The notes under the pieces were generated by a model that was not told the origin of the DNA, did no database searches, and saw only the letters and a list, made by a program, of their open reading frames with translations. 15,977 nucleotides of DNA from JAEUMW01 sp039807745 (GTDB taxonomy: Bacteria; Pseudomonadota; Gammaproteobacteria; Burkholderiales; JAEUMW01). Positions 7,348-14,610 of this stretch are shown here, in pieces (position 1 is the first letter of the stretch; each line of letters opens with the position of its first letter). The position numbers and the translations under genes were made by a program. The stretch covers positions 1 to 15,977 of the forward strand of contig JBDHRV010000081.1 of the NCBI GenBank assembly GCA_039807745.1. The letters run 5' to 3'.

Positions 7348-8625
7348 TCAACGCACCTGATGCACCGGCTGACCGAGCATCTCCGGCGTCACCAGCGTCA
7401 CCCCGTTGTCCGTGACGTAGAAGCGCCGTCGGTCCTCGGCCAGGTTCACGCCGACCTCGAGACCCTCAGGAATCCGGCAGTTCTTGTCAATCACGCAGCG
7501 CTTGAGGGTGACGTACCGGCCGACGTCGACCTTGGGCAGGATCACCGAGTCTTCGATCTCGCTGTAGCTGTTCACGCGCACATCCGAGAACAGCAGCGAG
7601 CGGCGTACCACCGAACCGCTGATTATGCAGCCGCCGGACACGAGCGAATCGACCGCCATGCCGCGCCGCTCCTGGTCGTCGAACACGAACTTGGCGGGTG
7701 GCAGCTGTTCCTGATGGGTCCAGATCGGCCACTCGTCGTCGTACATGTTCAGATCCGGGACGACCTTGGTGAGCTCGAGGTTCGCTTCCCAGTAGGCGTC
7801 CACCGTCCCGACGTCGCGCCAGTAGGGCACCCCCGCCACCATGTTGACGCAACTGTCGGCGAAGCGCTGCGCGTAGACGCGATAGCGATCGATGATGTGG
7901 GGGATGATGTCCTTGCCAAAGTCGTGGCTCGAGTCGGCATCGTCGGCGTCGCGTATCAGCTGCTCGAACAGGAAGCGCGCGTTGAAAACGTAAATGCCCA
8001 TGCTGGCGAGCGCCAAGTCAGGCTGGCCGGGAATATGGGGCGGCACGGGCGGTTTCTCCACGAAATCCACCACGCGCAAGTCGTCGTTGACGTGCATCAC
8101 GCCGAAAGCCGTTGCCTCCTGGACCGGAACCTCGATGCAGCCTACGGTCATGTCCGCAGCCTTGGCGACGTGATAGGCGAGCAGCTTCCCGTAATCCATC
8201 TTGTAGATGTGATCGCCGGCGAGGATCAGGACGTAGTCGGGATCGAACTCGCGCAGGATGTCGATGTTCTGGAAGACCGCGTCGGCCGTGCCCTGATACC
8301 ACAGCTCCTCGATCCTCTGCTGCGCGGGCATCAGCTCGACGAACTCCTTGAACTGGCCCGCGAGGAACGACCAGCCGAGCTGGATGTGGCGAATCAGGCT
8401 GTGCGACTTGTACTGGGTCAGCACGCCGATGCGGCGGATACCCGAGTTCACGCAGTTCGACAGCACGAAATCGATGATCCGGAACTTGCCGCCGAAGGGC
8501 ACGCCGGGCTTGGCACGCCAGTCGGTCAGGTGCGCGAGGCGGCTGCCCCGGCCTCCTGCAAGCACCATGGCATACGTGTTCTTGGTAAGCAGACTGATGA
8601 ATCGGGGTGCGGATTCGGGTGTCAC
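7348..8625 (-). CDS. glgC: Glucose-1-phosphate adenylyltransferase (ADP-glucose pyrophosphorylase)
   Basis: GlgC makes ADP-glucose from glucose-1-phosphate and ATP, the committed step of bacterial glycogen synthesis. The 425-residue length fits the family. The nucleotide-binding motif VLAGGRGSRL is at about residues 21-30, followed by the conserved AKPGVPFGGKFRIIDF. The substrate region LAGDHIYKMDY (about 135-145) and FVEKP (about 188-192) are intact. The C-terminal left-handed beta-helix region is visible in GCIISGSVVRRSLLFSDVRV and DSVILPKVDVGRYV. The start is a GTG at 8625, with AAGGA about 10 bases upstream; the resulting N-terminus (MTPESAPRFISLLTKNTYAMVLAGG) is as expected. It is the first gene of a minus-strand operon with the GH57 gene and faces glgB across a 115-bp intergenic region. 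Confidence 0.95.
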   Translation of the reverse strand: MTPESAPRFISLLTKNTYAMVLAGGRGSRLAHLTDWRAKPGVPFGGKFRIIDFVLSNCVNSGIRRIGVLTQYKSHSLIRHIQLGWSFLAGQFKEFVELMPAQQRIEELWYQGTADAVFQNIDILREFDPDYVLILAGDHIYKMDYGKLLAYHVAKAADMTVGCIEVPVQEATAFGVMHVNDDLRVVDFVEKPPVPPHIPGQPDLALASMGIYVFNARFLFEQLIRDADDADSSHDFGKDIIPHIIDRYRVYAQRFADSCVNMVAGVPYWRDVGTVDAYWEANLELTKVVPDLNMYDDEWPIWTHQEQLPPAKFVFDDQERRGMAVDSLVSGGCIISGSVVRRSLLFSDVRVNSYSEIEDSVILPKVDVGRYVTLKRCVIDKNCRIPEGLEVGVNLAEDRRRFYVTDNGVTLVTPEMLGQPVHQVR

Positions 8626-8674
8626 CGTTTACGCGTCCTTGCTTGGATGTTTGATCGGTATCCAGATTTGCAGC

Positions 8675-8695
8675 GCCCGCGGCGAGAACGCGGGC
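8675..8695. repeat. Perfect 7-bp inverted repeat between glgC and glgB
   Basis: GCCCGCG (8675-8681) and CGCGGGC (8689-8695) flank a 7-base centre in the divergent glgC/glgB intergenic region. The right arm ends immediately before the possible -35 box of glgB. It could be an operator that controls both directions, or an RNA hairpin early in the glgC transcript. Confidence 0.45.
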
Positions 8696-8722
8696 CTGAC
8701 CTCCCGGGACTACGGCTATAAT
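8696..8722 (+). promoter_or_regulatory. Probable glgB promoter
   Basis: A perfect -10 hexamer TATAAT is at 8717-8722. A weaker CTGACC at 8696-8701 could serve as the -35 box, although its 15-bp spacing is short. Transcription would start at about 8729, only about 12 bases before the glgB ATG at 8741. No Shine-Dalgarno sequence is visible in CTCTTTATCCGCTC, so glgB would have a nearly leaderless message if this is its promoter. Confidence 0.5.
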
Positions 8723-8740
8723 GCCGCTCTTTATCCGCTC

Positions 8741-10927
8741 ATGAAACACGACCTCCCCACCGAAGTCAATCAGCTTGCGCAGCGGCTGCTCGAGGCGCGG
8801 CTGCACGATCCGCATGCGCTCCTCGGCCTGCGCACGCAAGGCGACCGGCAGTTGGTGCGCGCATTCGACCCGCACGCCGATGCGCTGTCGATCGAGACGC
8901 CCGCAGGGTGGTGTCCGATGAAGCCGGTCGGGATCGCTGGGCTTTTCGAGTGGCGCGGCACCGGCCTGCCCGCCCGCTATCGCTTGCAGGTGGGAGAAGG
9001 CGGCAACGCGCGCATCGCGCACGACCCTTACGCCTTTGCGCCCAGCCTCACCGAGCACGACCTTTATCTCTTCAACGAGGGCCGTTTCCATCAGGCGTAT
9101 CGAGCCCTCGGCGCGCAGCCCATGGCGCTCGACGGCGTGGCGGGTTTTCGCTTCGCCGTCTGGGCCCCGAACGCCGAGCGGGTGTCAGTCGTGGGCGACT
9201 TCAACCGCTGGGACGGTCGCGTGCATCCCATGATGAGCCGGGGATCCACTGGCGTCTGGGAGCTCTTCGTGCCCGACCTTCCGGCCGGCTCGCTGTACAA
9301 ATTCGAGATCCGCAACCGGCACACCGGCCAGGTGATGGTCAAGTTCGACCCGTACGGCCAGGAGTTCGAGTTGCGCCCGAGCACGGCCGGCCGCACCTGC
9401 CCGCGGAGCACCCACGCGTGGCAAGACCGGGACTGGCTGGAGCGGCGCGCCGCGTGGGATTGGCTGCACGCGCCCATCAACATCTACGAGGTGCACGCGG
9501 GCTCCTGGCGGCGCCATCCGGATGGGCGCTTCTACAGCTACGACGAACTCGCCGCCGCCCTCGTCCCCTACGTGCAGGAGATGGGCTACACGCATATCGA
9601 GTTGCTGCCCATCTCGGAGCACCCGCTCGACGAGTCGTGGGGCTACCAGTCGACGGGCTATTTCGCCCCGACGAGCCGGCACGGCGATCCCGACGGGCTG
9701 CGACGCTTCATCGATGCCTGTCATCGGGGCAACATCGGCGTCATCCTGGACTGGGTGCCGGCGCATTTCCCGACCGACGCGTGGGCACTCGCCCGCTTCG
9801 ACGGCACGGCGCTCTATGAGCACGAGGATCCGCGCCTCGGCCTGCACCAGGACTGGGGCACGCACGTGTTCAACTTCGGTCGCAACGAGGTGAAGAGCTT
9901 CCTGCTCGCGAGCGCCCATTATTGGTTGTCAGAGTTCCACATCGATGCGCTGCGGGTCGATGCGGTCGCCTCGATGCTTTATCTCGACTACTCCCGCAAG
10001 CACGGCGAGTGGCTGCCGAACCGCTACGGCGGTCGTGAGAACCTCGATGCGATCGCCTTCCTGCGCGAGCTGAATGTCATGGTCCACGACCAGTTTCCCG
10101 GCGCGCTCTCCTTCGCCGAGGAGTCGACCGCGTGGCCGATGGTGTCGCGGCCAGTTTACCTCGGGGGACTCGGCTTCTCGATGAAGTGGAACATGGGCTG
10201 GATGAACGACACGCTCTCCTACATGGGACGCGACCCGATCCATCGCCGCTACCACCACGAGCTGCTGACCTTCGGGCAGGTCTACGCCTACTCCGAGAAC
10301 TTCGTGCTGCCGCTCTCCCATGACGAAGTCGTGCACGGCAAGTATTCACTGCTTGGCAAGATGCCGGGCGACGGCTGGCAGAAGTTCGCGAACCTGCGTC
10401 TGCTCGCCCTGTATCAGCTCACCTCCCCCGGCAAGAAGCTCAACTTCATGGGCAACGAGTTCGGCCAGGGCCGCGAGTGGCAGGTGCAGTGGGAATTGGA
10501 GTGGGCGCAATCGTCGATACCGATCCACGCGGGCACAAGGCATTTCGCCCGCGATCTGAACGTGCTGTACCGGGATTGCCGGGCGCTGCACGAGCTGGAC
10601 TTTTCGCAGGAGGGATTTTCGTGGATCGACTGCCACGACGCCGACCAGTCGGTCGTGAGCTACCAGCGCCGTGCGCGCGACGGATCGTTCGTCGTGGTGG
10701 TGCTGAACTTCACGCCGGTGCCGCGCCATGGCTACCAAATCGGCGTTCCAGCGCACGGCACCTACCATGAGGTTTTGAACAGCGACTCGGAGTTCTACGG
10801 AGGCTCGAACCTGGGCAACGCCGGGCATATCCAGACGTCCGGCACTTCGTGGATGGGGCTGCCCGATTCACTGGTGATCGACCTGCCGCCGCTCGCGGGT
10901 CTGGTGCTGCGACTCTCTGGCGGTTAG
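8741..10927 (+). CDS. glgB: 1,4-alpha-glucan branching enzyme (GH13)
   Basis: GlgB cuts alpha-1,4-glucan chains and re-attaches them through alpha-1,6 links, giving branched glycogen. The 728-residue product matches the usual two-N-domain bacterial form. An N1 domain is followed by a CBM48 domain (FRFAVWAPNAERVSVVGDFN). The GH13 barrel then starts near INIYEVHAGSW. The catalytic nucleophile is D407 in ALRVDAVASML, the acid/base is E460 in LSFAEES, and the transition-state residues H527 and D528 lie in LSHDEVVHGK; the spacing agrees with E. coli GlgB. The open frame extends upstream to 8348, but that part is antisense to glgC. The ATG at 8741 gives the family N-terminus (MKHDLPTEVNQLAQRLLEARLHDPHA). 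The gene has its own promoter and is divergent from glgC. Confidence 0.95.
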   Translation: MKHDLPTEVNQLAQRLLEARLHDPHALLGLRTQGDRQLVRAFDPHADALSIETPAGWCPMKPVGIAGLFEWRGTGLPARYRLQVGEGGNARIAHDPYAFAPSLTEHDLYLFNEGRFHQAYRALGAQPMALDGVAGFRFAVWAPNAERVSVVGDFNRWDGRVHPMMSRGSTGVWELFVPDLPAGSLYKFEIRNRHTGQVMVKFDPYGQEFELRPSTAGRTCPRSTHAWQDRDWLERRAAWDWLHAPINIYEVHAGSWRRHPDGRFYSYDELAAALVPYVQEMGYTHIELLPISEHPLDESWGYQSTGYFAPTSRHGDPDGLRRFIDACHRGNIGVILDWVPAHFPTDAWALARFDGTALYEHEDPRLGLHQDWGTHVFNFGRNEVKSFLLASAHYWLSEFHIDALRVDAVASMLYLDYSRKHGEWLPNRYGGRENLDAIAFLRELNVMVHDQFPGALSFAEESTAWPMVSRPVYLGGLGFSMKWNMGWMNDTLSYMGRDPIHRRYHHELLTFGQVYAYSENFVLPLSHDEVVHGKYSLLGKMPGDGWQKFANLRLLALYQLTSPGKKLNFMGNEFGQGREWQVQWELEWAQSSIPIHAGTRHFARDLNVLYRDCRALHELDFSQEGFSWIDCHDADQSVVSYQRRARDGSFVVVVLNFTPVPRHGYQIGVPAHGTYHEVLNSDSEFYGGSNLGNAGHIQTSGTSWMGLPDSLVIDLPPLAGLVLRLSGG

Positions 10928-10941
10928 CGCTTCGCGGCGAA

Positions 10942-12882
10942 TTAAGCCGCAATGCCGACGCTGCGCCGTCGTCCCTCACCCGCGTTCGCCCTGCGGGTTT
11001 TCTTGGCTGCGTACATTGCTTCGTCCGCACGCCGCAGCAGCGTGCTTGCGTCGTGGGCGTCATCGGGATACATGCTGACGCCCAGACTGGCCGAGAACGA
11101 GAGCTTCAAGTCACCATCTGTCACCGGCGCCGACAGCCGCGTCTGAACACTCGCGACAGCGCGCTCGACATCCTCGCGGTTGTGCACGTTCTCGATCACG
11201 AGCACGAACTCGTCGCCGCCGTAGCGCGCGACCGTGTCGCTCGTGCGCACCGCCTCGCGCAGACGAGCCGCCGCGGCCACCAGCAGCCGATCACCCACCG
11301 CGTGCCCATACGTATCGTTCACCGGCTTGAAATGATCGAGGTCGATCATCACGAGGCCGACCTTGGCGCCACACCGGCGTGCGTGCTCGATGGAACGATC
11401 CAGCCGGTCGTCGAGCAGCATGCGGTTCGCGAGCCCGGTCAGGGCATCGTGAGAGGCCTGCAGGCGGTGTTTCGCCGCGCTCTCGCTCAATCGCTGATTG
11501 GCGAGGGCGAGCTCGCGAGTCCGCTCCCGCACCCGCCGGTCGAGCTCCGTTTCGGAGCGCTTCAGGGCCGCCACCATGGCTTCGCCCGACGCCAGCGCCG
11601 CCGCCTGCGCAGCTTCTTTCTCGCGGCGCAGGCGGTCGATGCGATCGGCCAGCGCAAACGAGAACAGCACCATCTCGAGCGCCGAGGCGATCTGCATCGC
11701 ATAGGTCGTGAACCCGTTGGTGGGCAGCCAGCCCATGTTGCGCAACGCGAGAATGCCTGCCCCGGCAAACAGCATGCTCCAGGCGAGGAGGAAGTAAGCA
11801 GCACCCGGTTGCCCCTTCAGGTAGCAGCGAATGCCGGCGAGCACTGCGATCACGGAGAACCCAAGCCCAGAAAGAGTCACGCCGATCGCGAAGAGGCGAT
11901 ACGGGACGAACATGCCGAAAGCGACTTCCACACCGAAGACCGTCATCGACAGCAGCAGGAACCGGTCGAGGATCGGCGTGTGACGCTCGGTATCGAGAAA
12001 TCTCCGCGTGAAGAGCGCGCCGGACAACCCGCAAAGCGCGAATCCCCAGGCCAGCGCGTCGTTCGCCCACTTCGTCGCATCGGGCCACAACCACAGACTG
12101 CCAAAGCCATTCAGGGAAAGCTGGCCGATTCCCATTCCGGCTGCCATGCCGACATAGAGGAGATGCAGCGGATCGCGTACCGAGATGAAGATCAGCAGAT
12201 TGAAGACCAGCAACGCCACGAGCAGCCCGTAATACAGGGCGAGCGTCGCGTAGGCGACTCGGTCGTGCTCGGCCAGTGCGGCCGGCTGCCAGAGATGCAC
12301 CGGGATCGTCGTATTGCTCTGCGACTCGACGCGGAGAAACACGGAATGTTCGCTGCCCGCAGGAAGGTGCAGGGGAAACACGAGATTGCGGTGGGGAAAC
12401 GGGCGCTTCCAGTACGGCAGCATGTCTCCGGCTTCCTGCACCAGGACCCTGCCGTCGCGACCCCGCACGAACACGCTGACCCGATCCAGTGGCGGATAGG
12501 CGACCTCGAGCAGCCAATCGGCGGGCGCGTCCTTGCCGGGCCTGACCGCGAAGCGCAACCAGATCGCACCTCTTCGGTAGCCGAAGTTGACGTCGTCACC
12601 TTGTCGGGTCGACACGGGACCGAAGCCGCCGACTGCGGATTCGACCGACTCGAACGAAGCCTTTCCCTCAGGATCGAACCAGACGTCGAGCCTGGAGCGC
12701 AGTTCGATCATGGGTGTATCGGCGCTGATCGACACCGACCTGCCCACGTCGGCACCGTGAGCGGGATACACCGCCCAGAGAACGATGACCGCCATCAGAC
12801 GCCACGCGATCCACGAGCACCAGCACGCGCCTCTGCGACACCGGTCCGGGTCAGTGCTCGTGACTGTTGAGGAAGCCAACAT
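10942..12882 (-). CDS. Membrane diguanylate cyclase with 7TMR-DISM sensor
   Basis: This roughly 646-residue sensor makes c-di-GMP. With the ATG at 12882, a hydrophobic signal segment (MAVIVLWAVYPAHGA, about 30-44) leads to an extracytoplasmic 7TMR-DISMED2-like domain (about 50-200). Seven predicted membrane helices follow (about 210-410). Next comes a cytoplasmic coiled coil rich in Arg/Glu/Ala (about 415-475), then the GGDEF domain with HDALTGLANR, DLDHFKPVND and the catalytic GGDEF at residues 555-559. The product-inhibition I-site RTSD (546-549) is intact, five residues before GGDEF. No EAL domain is present. The open frame reaches a GTG at 12921, and neither start has a strong ribosome binding site, so the N-terminus is uncertain. 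It converges on glgB with 14 bp between the stop codons. DISMED2 domains are thought to bind carbohydrates, which suits the setting, but the ligand is unknown. Confidence 0.88.
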   Translation of the reverse strand: MLASSTVTSTDPDRCRRGACWCSWIAWRLMAVIVLWAVYPAHGADVGRSVSISADTPMIELRSRLDVWFDPEGKASFESVESAVGGFGPVSTRQGDDVNFGYRRGAIWLRFAVRPGKDAPADWLLEVAYPPLDRVSVFVRGRDGRVLVQEAGDMLPYWKRPFPHRNLVFPLHLPAGSEHSVFLRVESQSNTTIPVHLWQPAALAEHDRVAYATLALYYGLLVALLVFNLLIFISVRDPLHLLYVGMAAGMGIGQLSLNGFGSLWLWPDATKWANDALAWGFALCGLSGALFTRRFLDTERHTPILDRFLLLSMTVFGVEVAFGMFVPYRLFAIGVTLSGLGFSVIAVLAGIRCYLKGQPGAAYFLLAWSMLFAGAGILALRNMGWLPTNGFTTYAMQIASALEMVLFSFALADRIDRLRREKEAAQAAALASGEAMVAALKRSETELDRRVRERTRELALANQRLSESAAKHRLQASHDALTGLANRMLLDDRLDRSIEHARRCGAKVGLVMIDLDHFKPVNDTYGHAVGDRLLVAAAARLREAVRTSDTVARYGGDEFVLVIENVHNREDVERAVASVQTRLSAPVTDGDLKLSFSASLGVSMYPDDAHDASTLLRRADEAMYAAKKTRRANAGEGRRRSVGIAA

Positions 12883-13076
12883 GTATGACGGTTTTCCCGC
12901 TGTTTCCGATCCCCCGATCACCCTGCATCTGTCTTTTTGCCCCTATCCACGGGCTCTTGCGGGGATGCGACACTCACCAAAGCGCAAGATCGGTGCCGCG
13001 GTTTAGCGCGGCTTCGGCTACACTTCGGTTCTCGGCCTTGAAATCGAGCGGCCGTGGATCCATCTTCGGAACAATC

Positions 13077-13457
13077 GGGGGTGACCTGGTTTCGACGTGG
13101 GTTGCAAAGCAGCGCAGGGCATACCGAGGTCCAGTCACCTCGTAAATCCGCTGGAAACGCAATAGTCGCCAACGACGACCGTTACGCTCTGGCCGCCTAA
13201 CACCGGCCAGACTCTGCACCCGTTCTGCCTGTGGGGCGGGACTGGAACGCGGCGCAAGCCTCGGTCCGGTTGCAGAGTCATCTCTCACGGGCTCGTGTCG
13301 GCCAGAGTCACGGTAGCCGGCACTAAAGCTCAGTGACTCGCTGTCCTCGAGCGCGTCGGCCCGCGCGGGGGCAGTTAAATTAAACGGCCAGACTAAGTAT
13401 GTAGATCTGCCTGTAGAGGGCTTGCGGACGGCGGTTCGATTCCGCCCACCTCCACCA
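13077..13457 (+). ncRNA. ssrA: tmRNA (ssrA)
   Basis: This 381-nt gene encodes transfer-messenger RNA, which frees stalled ribosomes and tags the unfinished protein for degradation. The 5' end GGGGGTGACCTGGTTTCGAC is the classical tmRNA start. The acceptor stem GGGGGTG (13077-13083) pairs with CACCTCC (13447-13453), followed by ACCA including an encoded CCA (13455-13457). The T-arm is GGCGGTTCGATTCCGCCC-like, just before it. The tag reading frame at 13168-13200 is intact. The one-piece arrangement (not permuted) is normal for most betaproteobacteria. A terminator follows 9 bases after the CCA. The 194-bp gap on its left up to the diguanylate cyclase start must contain both promoters, but I could not identify convincing boxes there. 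The ssrA 3' end is a frequent integration site, and accessory genes follow. Confidence 0.97.
13168..13200 (+). other. tmRNA proteolysis-tag reading frame (ANDDRYALAA)
   Basis: Within ssrA, the resume codon GCC at 13168 begins a ten-codon frame ending in TAA at 13198-13200. It encodes ANDDRYALAA. The terminal ALAA is the degradation signal recognised by ClpXP-type proteases. The tag resembles betaproteobacterial tags, with Asp-Arg-Tyr in the variable centre. Confidence 0.9.
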
Positions 13458-13465
13458 TACACAAG

Positions 13466-13495
13466 GGCTCGGATAGTCTCCGGGCCATTTTTCTT
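13466..13495 (+). terminator. Rho-independent terminator of ssrA
   Basis: GGCTCGG (13466-13472) pairs with CCGGGCC (13480-13486), allowing one T-G pair, around a 7-base loop, and is followed directly by ATTTTTCTT. It begins 9 bases after the tmRNA CCA end. This also shows that the native ssrA 3' flank probably survives up to at least this point. Confidence 0.82.
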
Positions 13496-13750
13496 GCCTG
13501 AAATCCCCGCGCCACGCGGGTTCTGGCCACCAGTGCTGCGGGTGGCACTTTCCCGAAACGCCCGAAATCGGCCGCTTTCTCCGCCAGCGCTGTCTCTATT
13601 CTCCGTTTGGCCTGCGGGTAGGCGCAGATGGTGGTCAAGCAAAATCAACAATTTACGCGCGCAGGTTCATCGTCAACCAAGGCGAGCGGTCTGGCATCGA
13701 ACGCCACCAGAGCATCGCCCGGCAGCATCTATCCCACCCACTCAGACCGC
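13496..13750. other. Non-coding spacer between ssrA and the toxin-antitoxin genes
   Basis: No convincing gene lies in these 255 bases. Two small dyads are visible: CCCGCG-CCA-CGCGGG (near 13507-13521) and GCCACC...GGTGGC (near 13526-13553). A minus-strand ORF of only 27 codons (13645-13728) reads MLPGDALVAFDARPLALVDD and onward; it resembles coding sequence but has no known match that I recognise. The longer open frames here cross ssrA and its terminator and are artefacts. Confidence 0.5.
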
Positions 13751-13779
13751 TTGACTGTATCGCAATAGAGATACATAAT
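13751..13779 (+). promoter_or_regulatory. Promoter with overlapping operator of the toxin-antitoxin genes
   Basis: TTGACT (13751-13756) and CATAAT (13774-13779) are a good -35/-10 pair with the ideal 17-bp spacing. Between and overlapping them, TGTATC (13756-13761) and GATACA (13770-13775) form a dyad with an 8-base centre. DinJ/RelB-type antitoxins repress their own promoter by binding such palindromes, so this is the likely autoregulatory operator. The antitoxin ATG follows at 13802. Confidence 0.72.
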
Positions 13780-13801
13780 TGCCAAAACGGAGGATCTGAT
13801 C

Positions 13802-14080
13802 ATGGCCCATTCCACGATGTTGCACGTCCGTGTGGACGACGAAATCAAGACGCAAGCCAGCGAGGCACTGGCAGCCATGGGGCTGTCCGTGTCAGATGCC
13901 GTGCGCATCCTGCTCAAGCGCGTGGTCAACGACCAGGCCTTTCCGCTGGAGTTGAAGGTGCCCAACGCCCAGACCCGCGCAGCTATGGAAGAAGCCCGCG
14001 CAATGACCAAGGCGCGCGCCGCCCGTTTTGACTCTGCTGACGCACTGATCAATGACCTCGAAAAAGCCCGCCAGCAGTAA
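13802..14080 (+). CDS. dinJ: RelB/DinJ-family antitoxin
   Basis: This 92-residue protein is the antitoxin of a type II toxin-antitoxin pair. The N-terminal ribbon-helix-helix DNA-binding part is visible as MLHVRVDDEIKTQASEALAA followed by MGLSVSDAVRILLKRVVND; LHVRVDD forms the DNA-contacting strand. The C-terminal part (about 50-92, rich in Ala, Glu, Lys) would wrap the toxin. A strong GGAGG lies about 8 bases before the ATG. The last 29 bases overlap the toxin gene start at 14052, the usual layout for coupled translation. The antitoxin frame is intact, whereas the toxin gene is frameshifted. It is the first intact protein gene after ssrA and has its own promoter-operator. Confidence 0.9.
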   Translation: MAHSTMLHVRVDDEIKTQASEALAAMGLSVSDAVRILLKRVVNDQAFPLELKVPNAQTRAAMEEARAMTKARAARFDSADALINDLEKARQQ

Positions 14081-14373
14081 GCGGGCAACGCCGCCCAAGG
14101 CGTGCGACTACACCAAGACTTTCCTCAAAGACTGGGAACGCCTCTCGCGCTCGGGCCGCTACGACCTGAAGCGGCTGAAAGAGGCGATTGCTTCTGCTCA
14201 TTGCCAACGACGCACCGCTGGGCCCCGAGTGGCTGGACCACCCCCTCAAGGGCGATTGGGCCGATCACCGCGAATGCCACATCGGCGGTGACTTCTTGCT
14301 GATCTACCGTCTGGAGGGCGACACCATCATCTTCGTGCGCACGGGCACGCACTCCGAGCTGTTCGAGGAATGA
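14052..14373 (+). pseudogene. yafQ: YafQ-family mRNA interferase toxin, frameshifted
   Basis: YafQ toxins cut mRNA on the ribosome. The first half reads MTSKKPASSKRATPPKACDY then TKTFLKDWERLSRSGRYDLKR and LKEA, and stays in the frame opened at 14052. After GCGATT at 14184-14189 this frame turns into arginine/proline-rich nonsense. Removing one T at 14188-14189 restores EAMLLLIANDAPLG and continues through DHPLKGDW, HRECHIGGDF and RTGTHSELFEE to TGA at 14371. All expected catalytic residues (the His of DHPL, the His/Asp of CHIGGD, and the His and Phe of GTHSELF) lie after the shift, so no active toxin should be made. The downstream piece could start at a TTG at 14188 but would lack the N-terminal helices. 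The frameshift may be real decay or a homopolymer sequencing error. Confidence 0.83.
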
Positions 14374-14376
14374 GTC

Positions 14377-14605
14377 ATGACCATCGAATCACTGCCCACT
14401 TTCACCAGGCCTGCCCGCCAGCGTTTGGAATCCATTCCTGCCGACATCCGCCAGCGGCTGCTGTCCAACGTCTGGTGCGGACAGTGCCGTCACGAAACGA
14501 CGATCACCAATTTCAGCGGCACCATCAAGGGCGGCGATTTGCTGCTGGTGGGCAAGTGCGCCAAATGCCACGATGACGTGGCACGGGTCATCGAGGGGCT
14601 CGTAG
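14377..14605 (+). pseudogene. Small CxxC/CxxC zinc-ribbon-like protein, probable frameshift at its end
   Basis: This gene starts 3 bases after the toxin stop, with GAGGA at a suitable distance. It encodes about 74 residues beginning MTIESLPTFTRPARQRLESI. Two cysteine pairs, CGQC (34-37) and CAKC (61-64), suggest one zinc ribbon. The function is unknown; proteins of this look are met next to toxin-antitoxin pairs in mobile elements. The open frame does not stop where expected. It continues to 15138, entirely antisense to the convergent HTH gene, and that part is not protein-like. Removing one G from GGGG at 14595-14598 gives VIEGS followed by TAG at 14603-14605, just before the convergent gene's stop at 14611. 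That makes a one-base insertion the simplest explanation, but the expected ending is inferred, not proven. Confidence 0.6.
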
Positions 14606-14610
14606 CCAGG

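Noticed and set aside
7300..8721. Plus-strand 473-codon ORF opposite glgC
   Set aside because: It is antisense to glgC, is rich in His/Val/Arg/Asp as expected of a shadow frame, and shows no family motif.
8348..8740. N-terminal extension of glgB
   Set aside because: It overlaps glgC on the other strand and is not family-like; the ATG at 8741 gives the normal GlgB start.
10849..12870. Plus-strand 673-codon ORF opposite the diguanylate cyclase
   Set aside because: Long because of high GC; low-quality composition (many His, Arg, Gln), no motif, and antisense to a clearly recognisable gene.
13393..13638. Minus-strand ORF containing MVEVGGIEPPSAS
   Set aside because: This stretch is the reverse translation of the ssrA 3' end, a well-known false ORF signature of tRNA/tmRNA ends; the frame crosses ssrA and its terminator.
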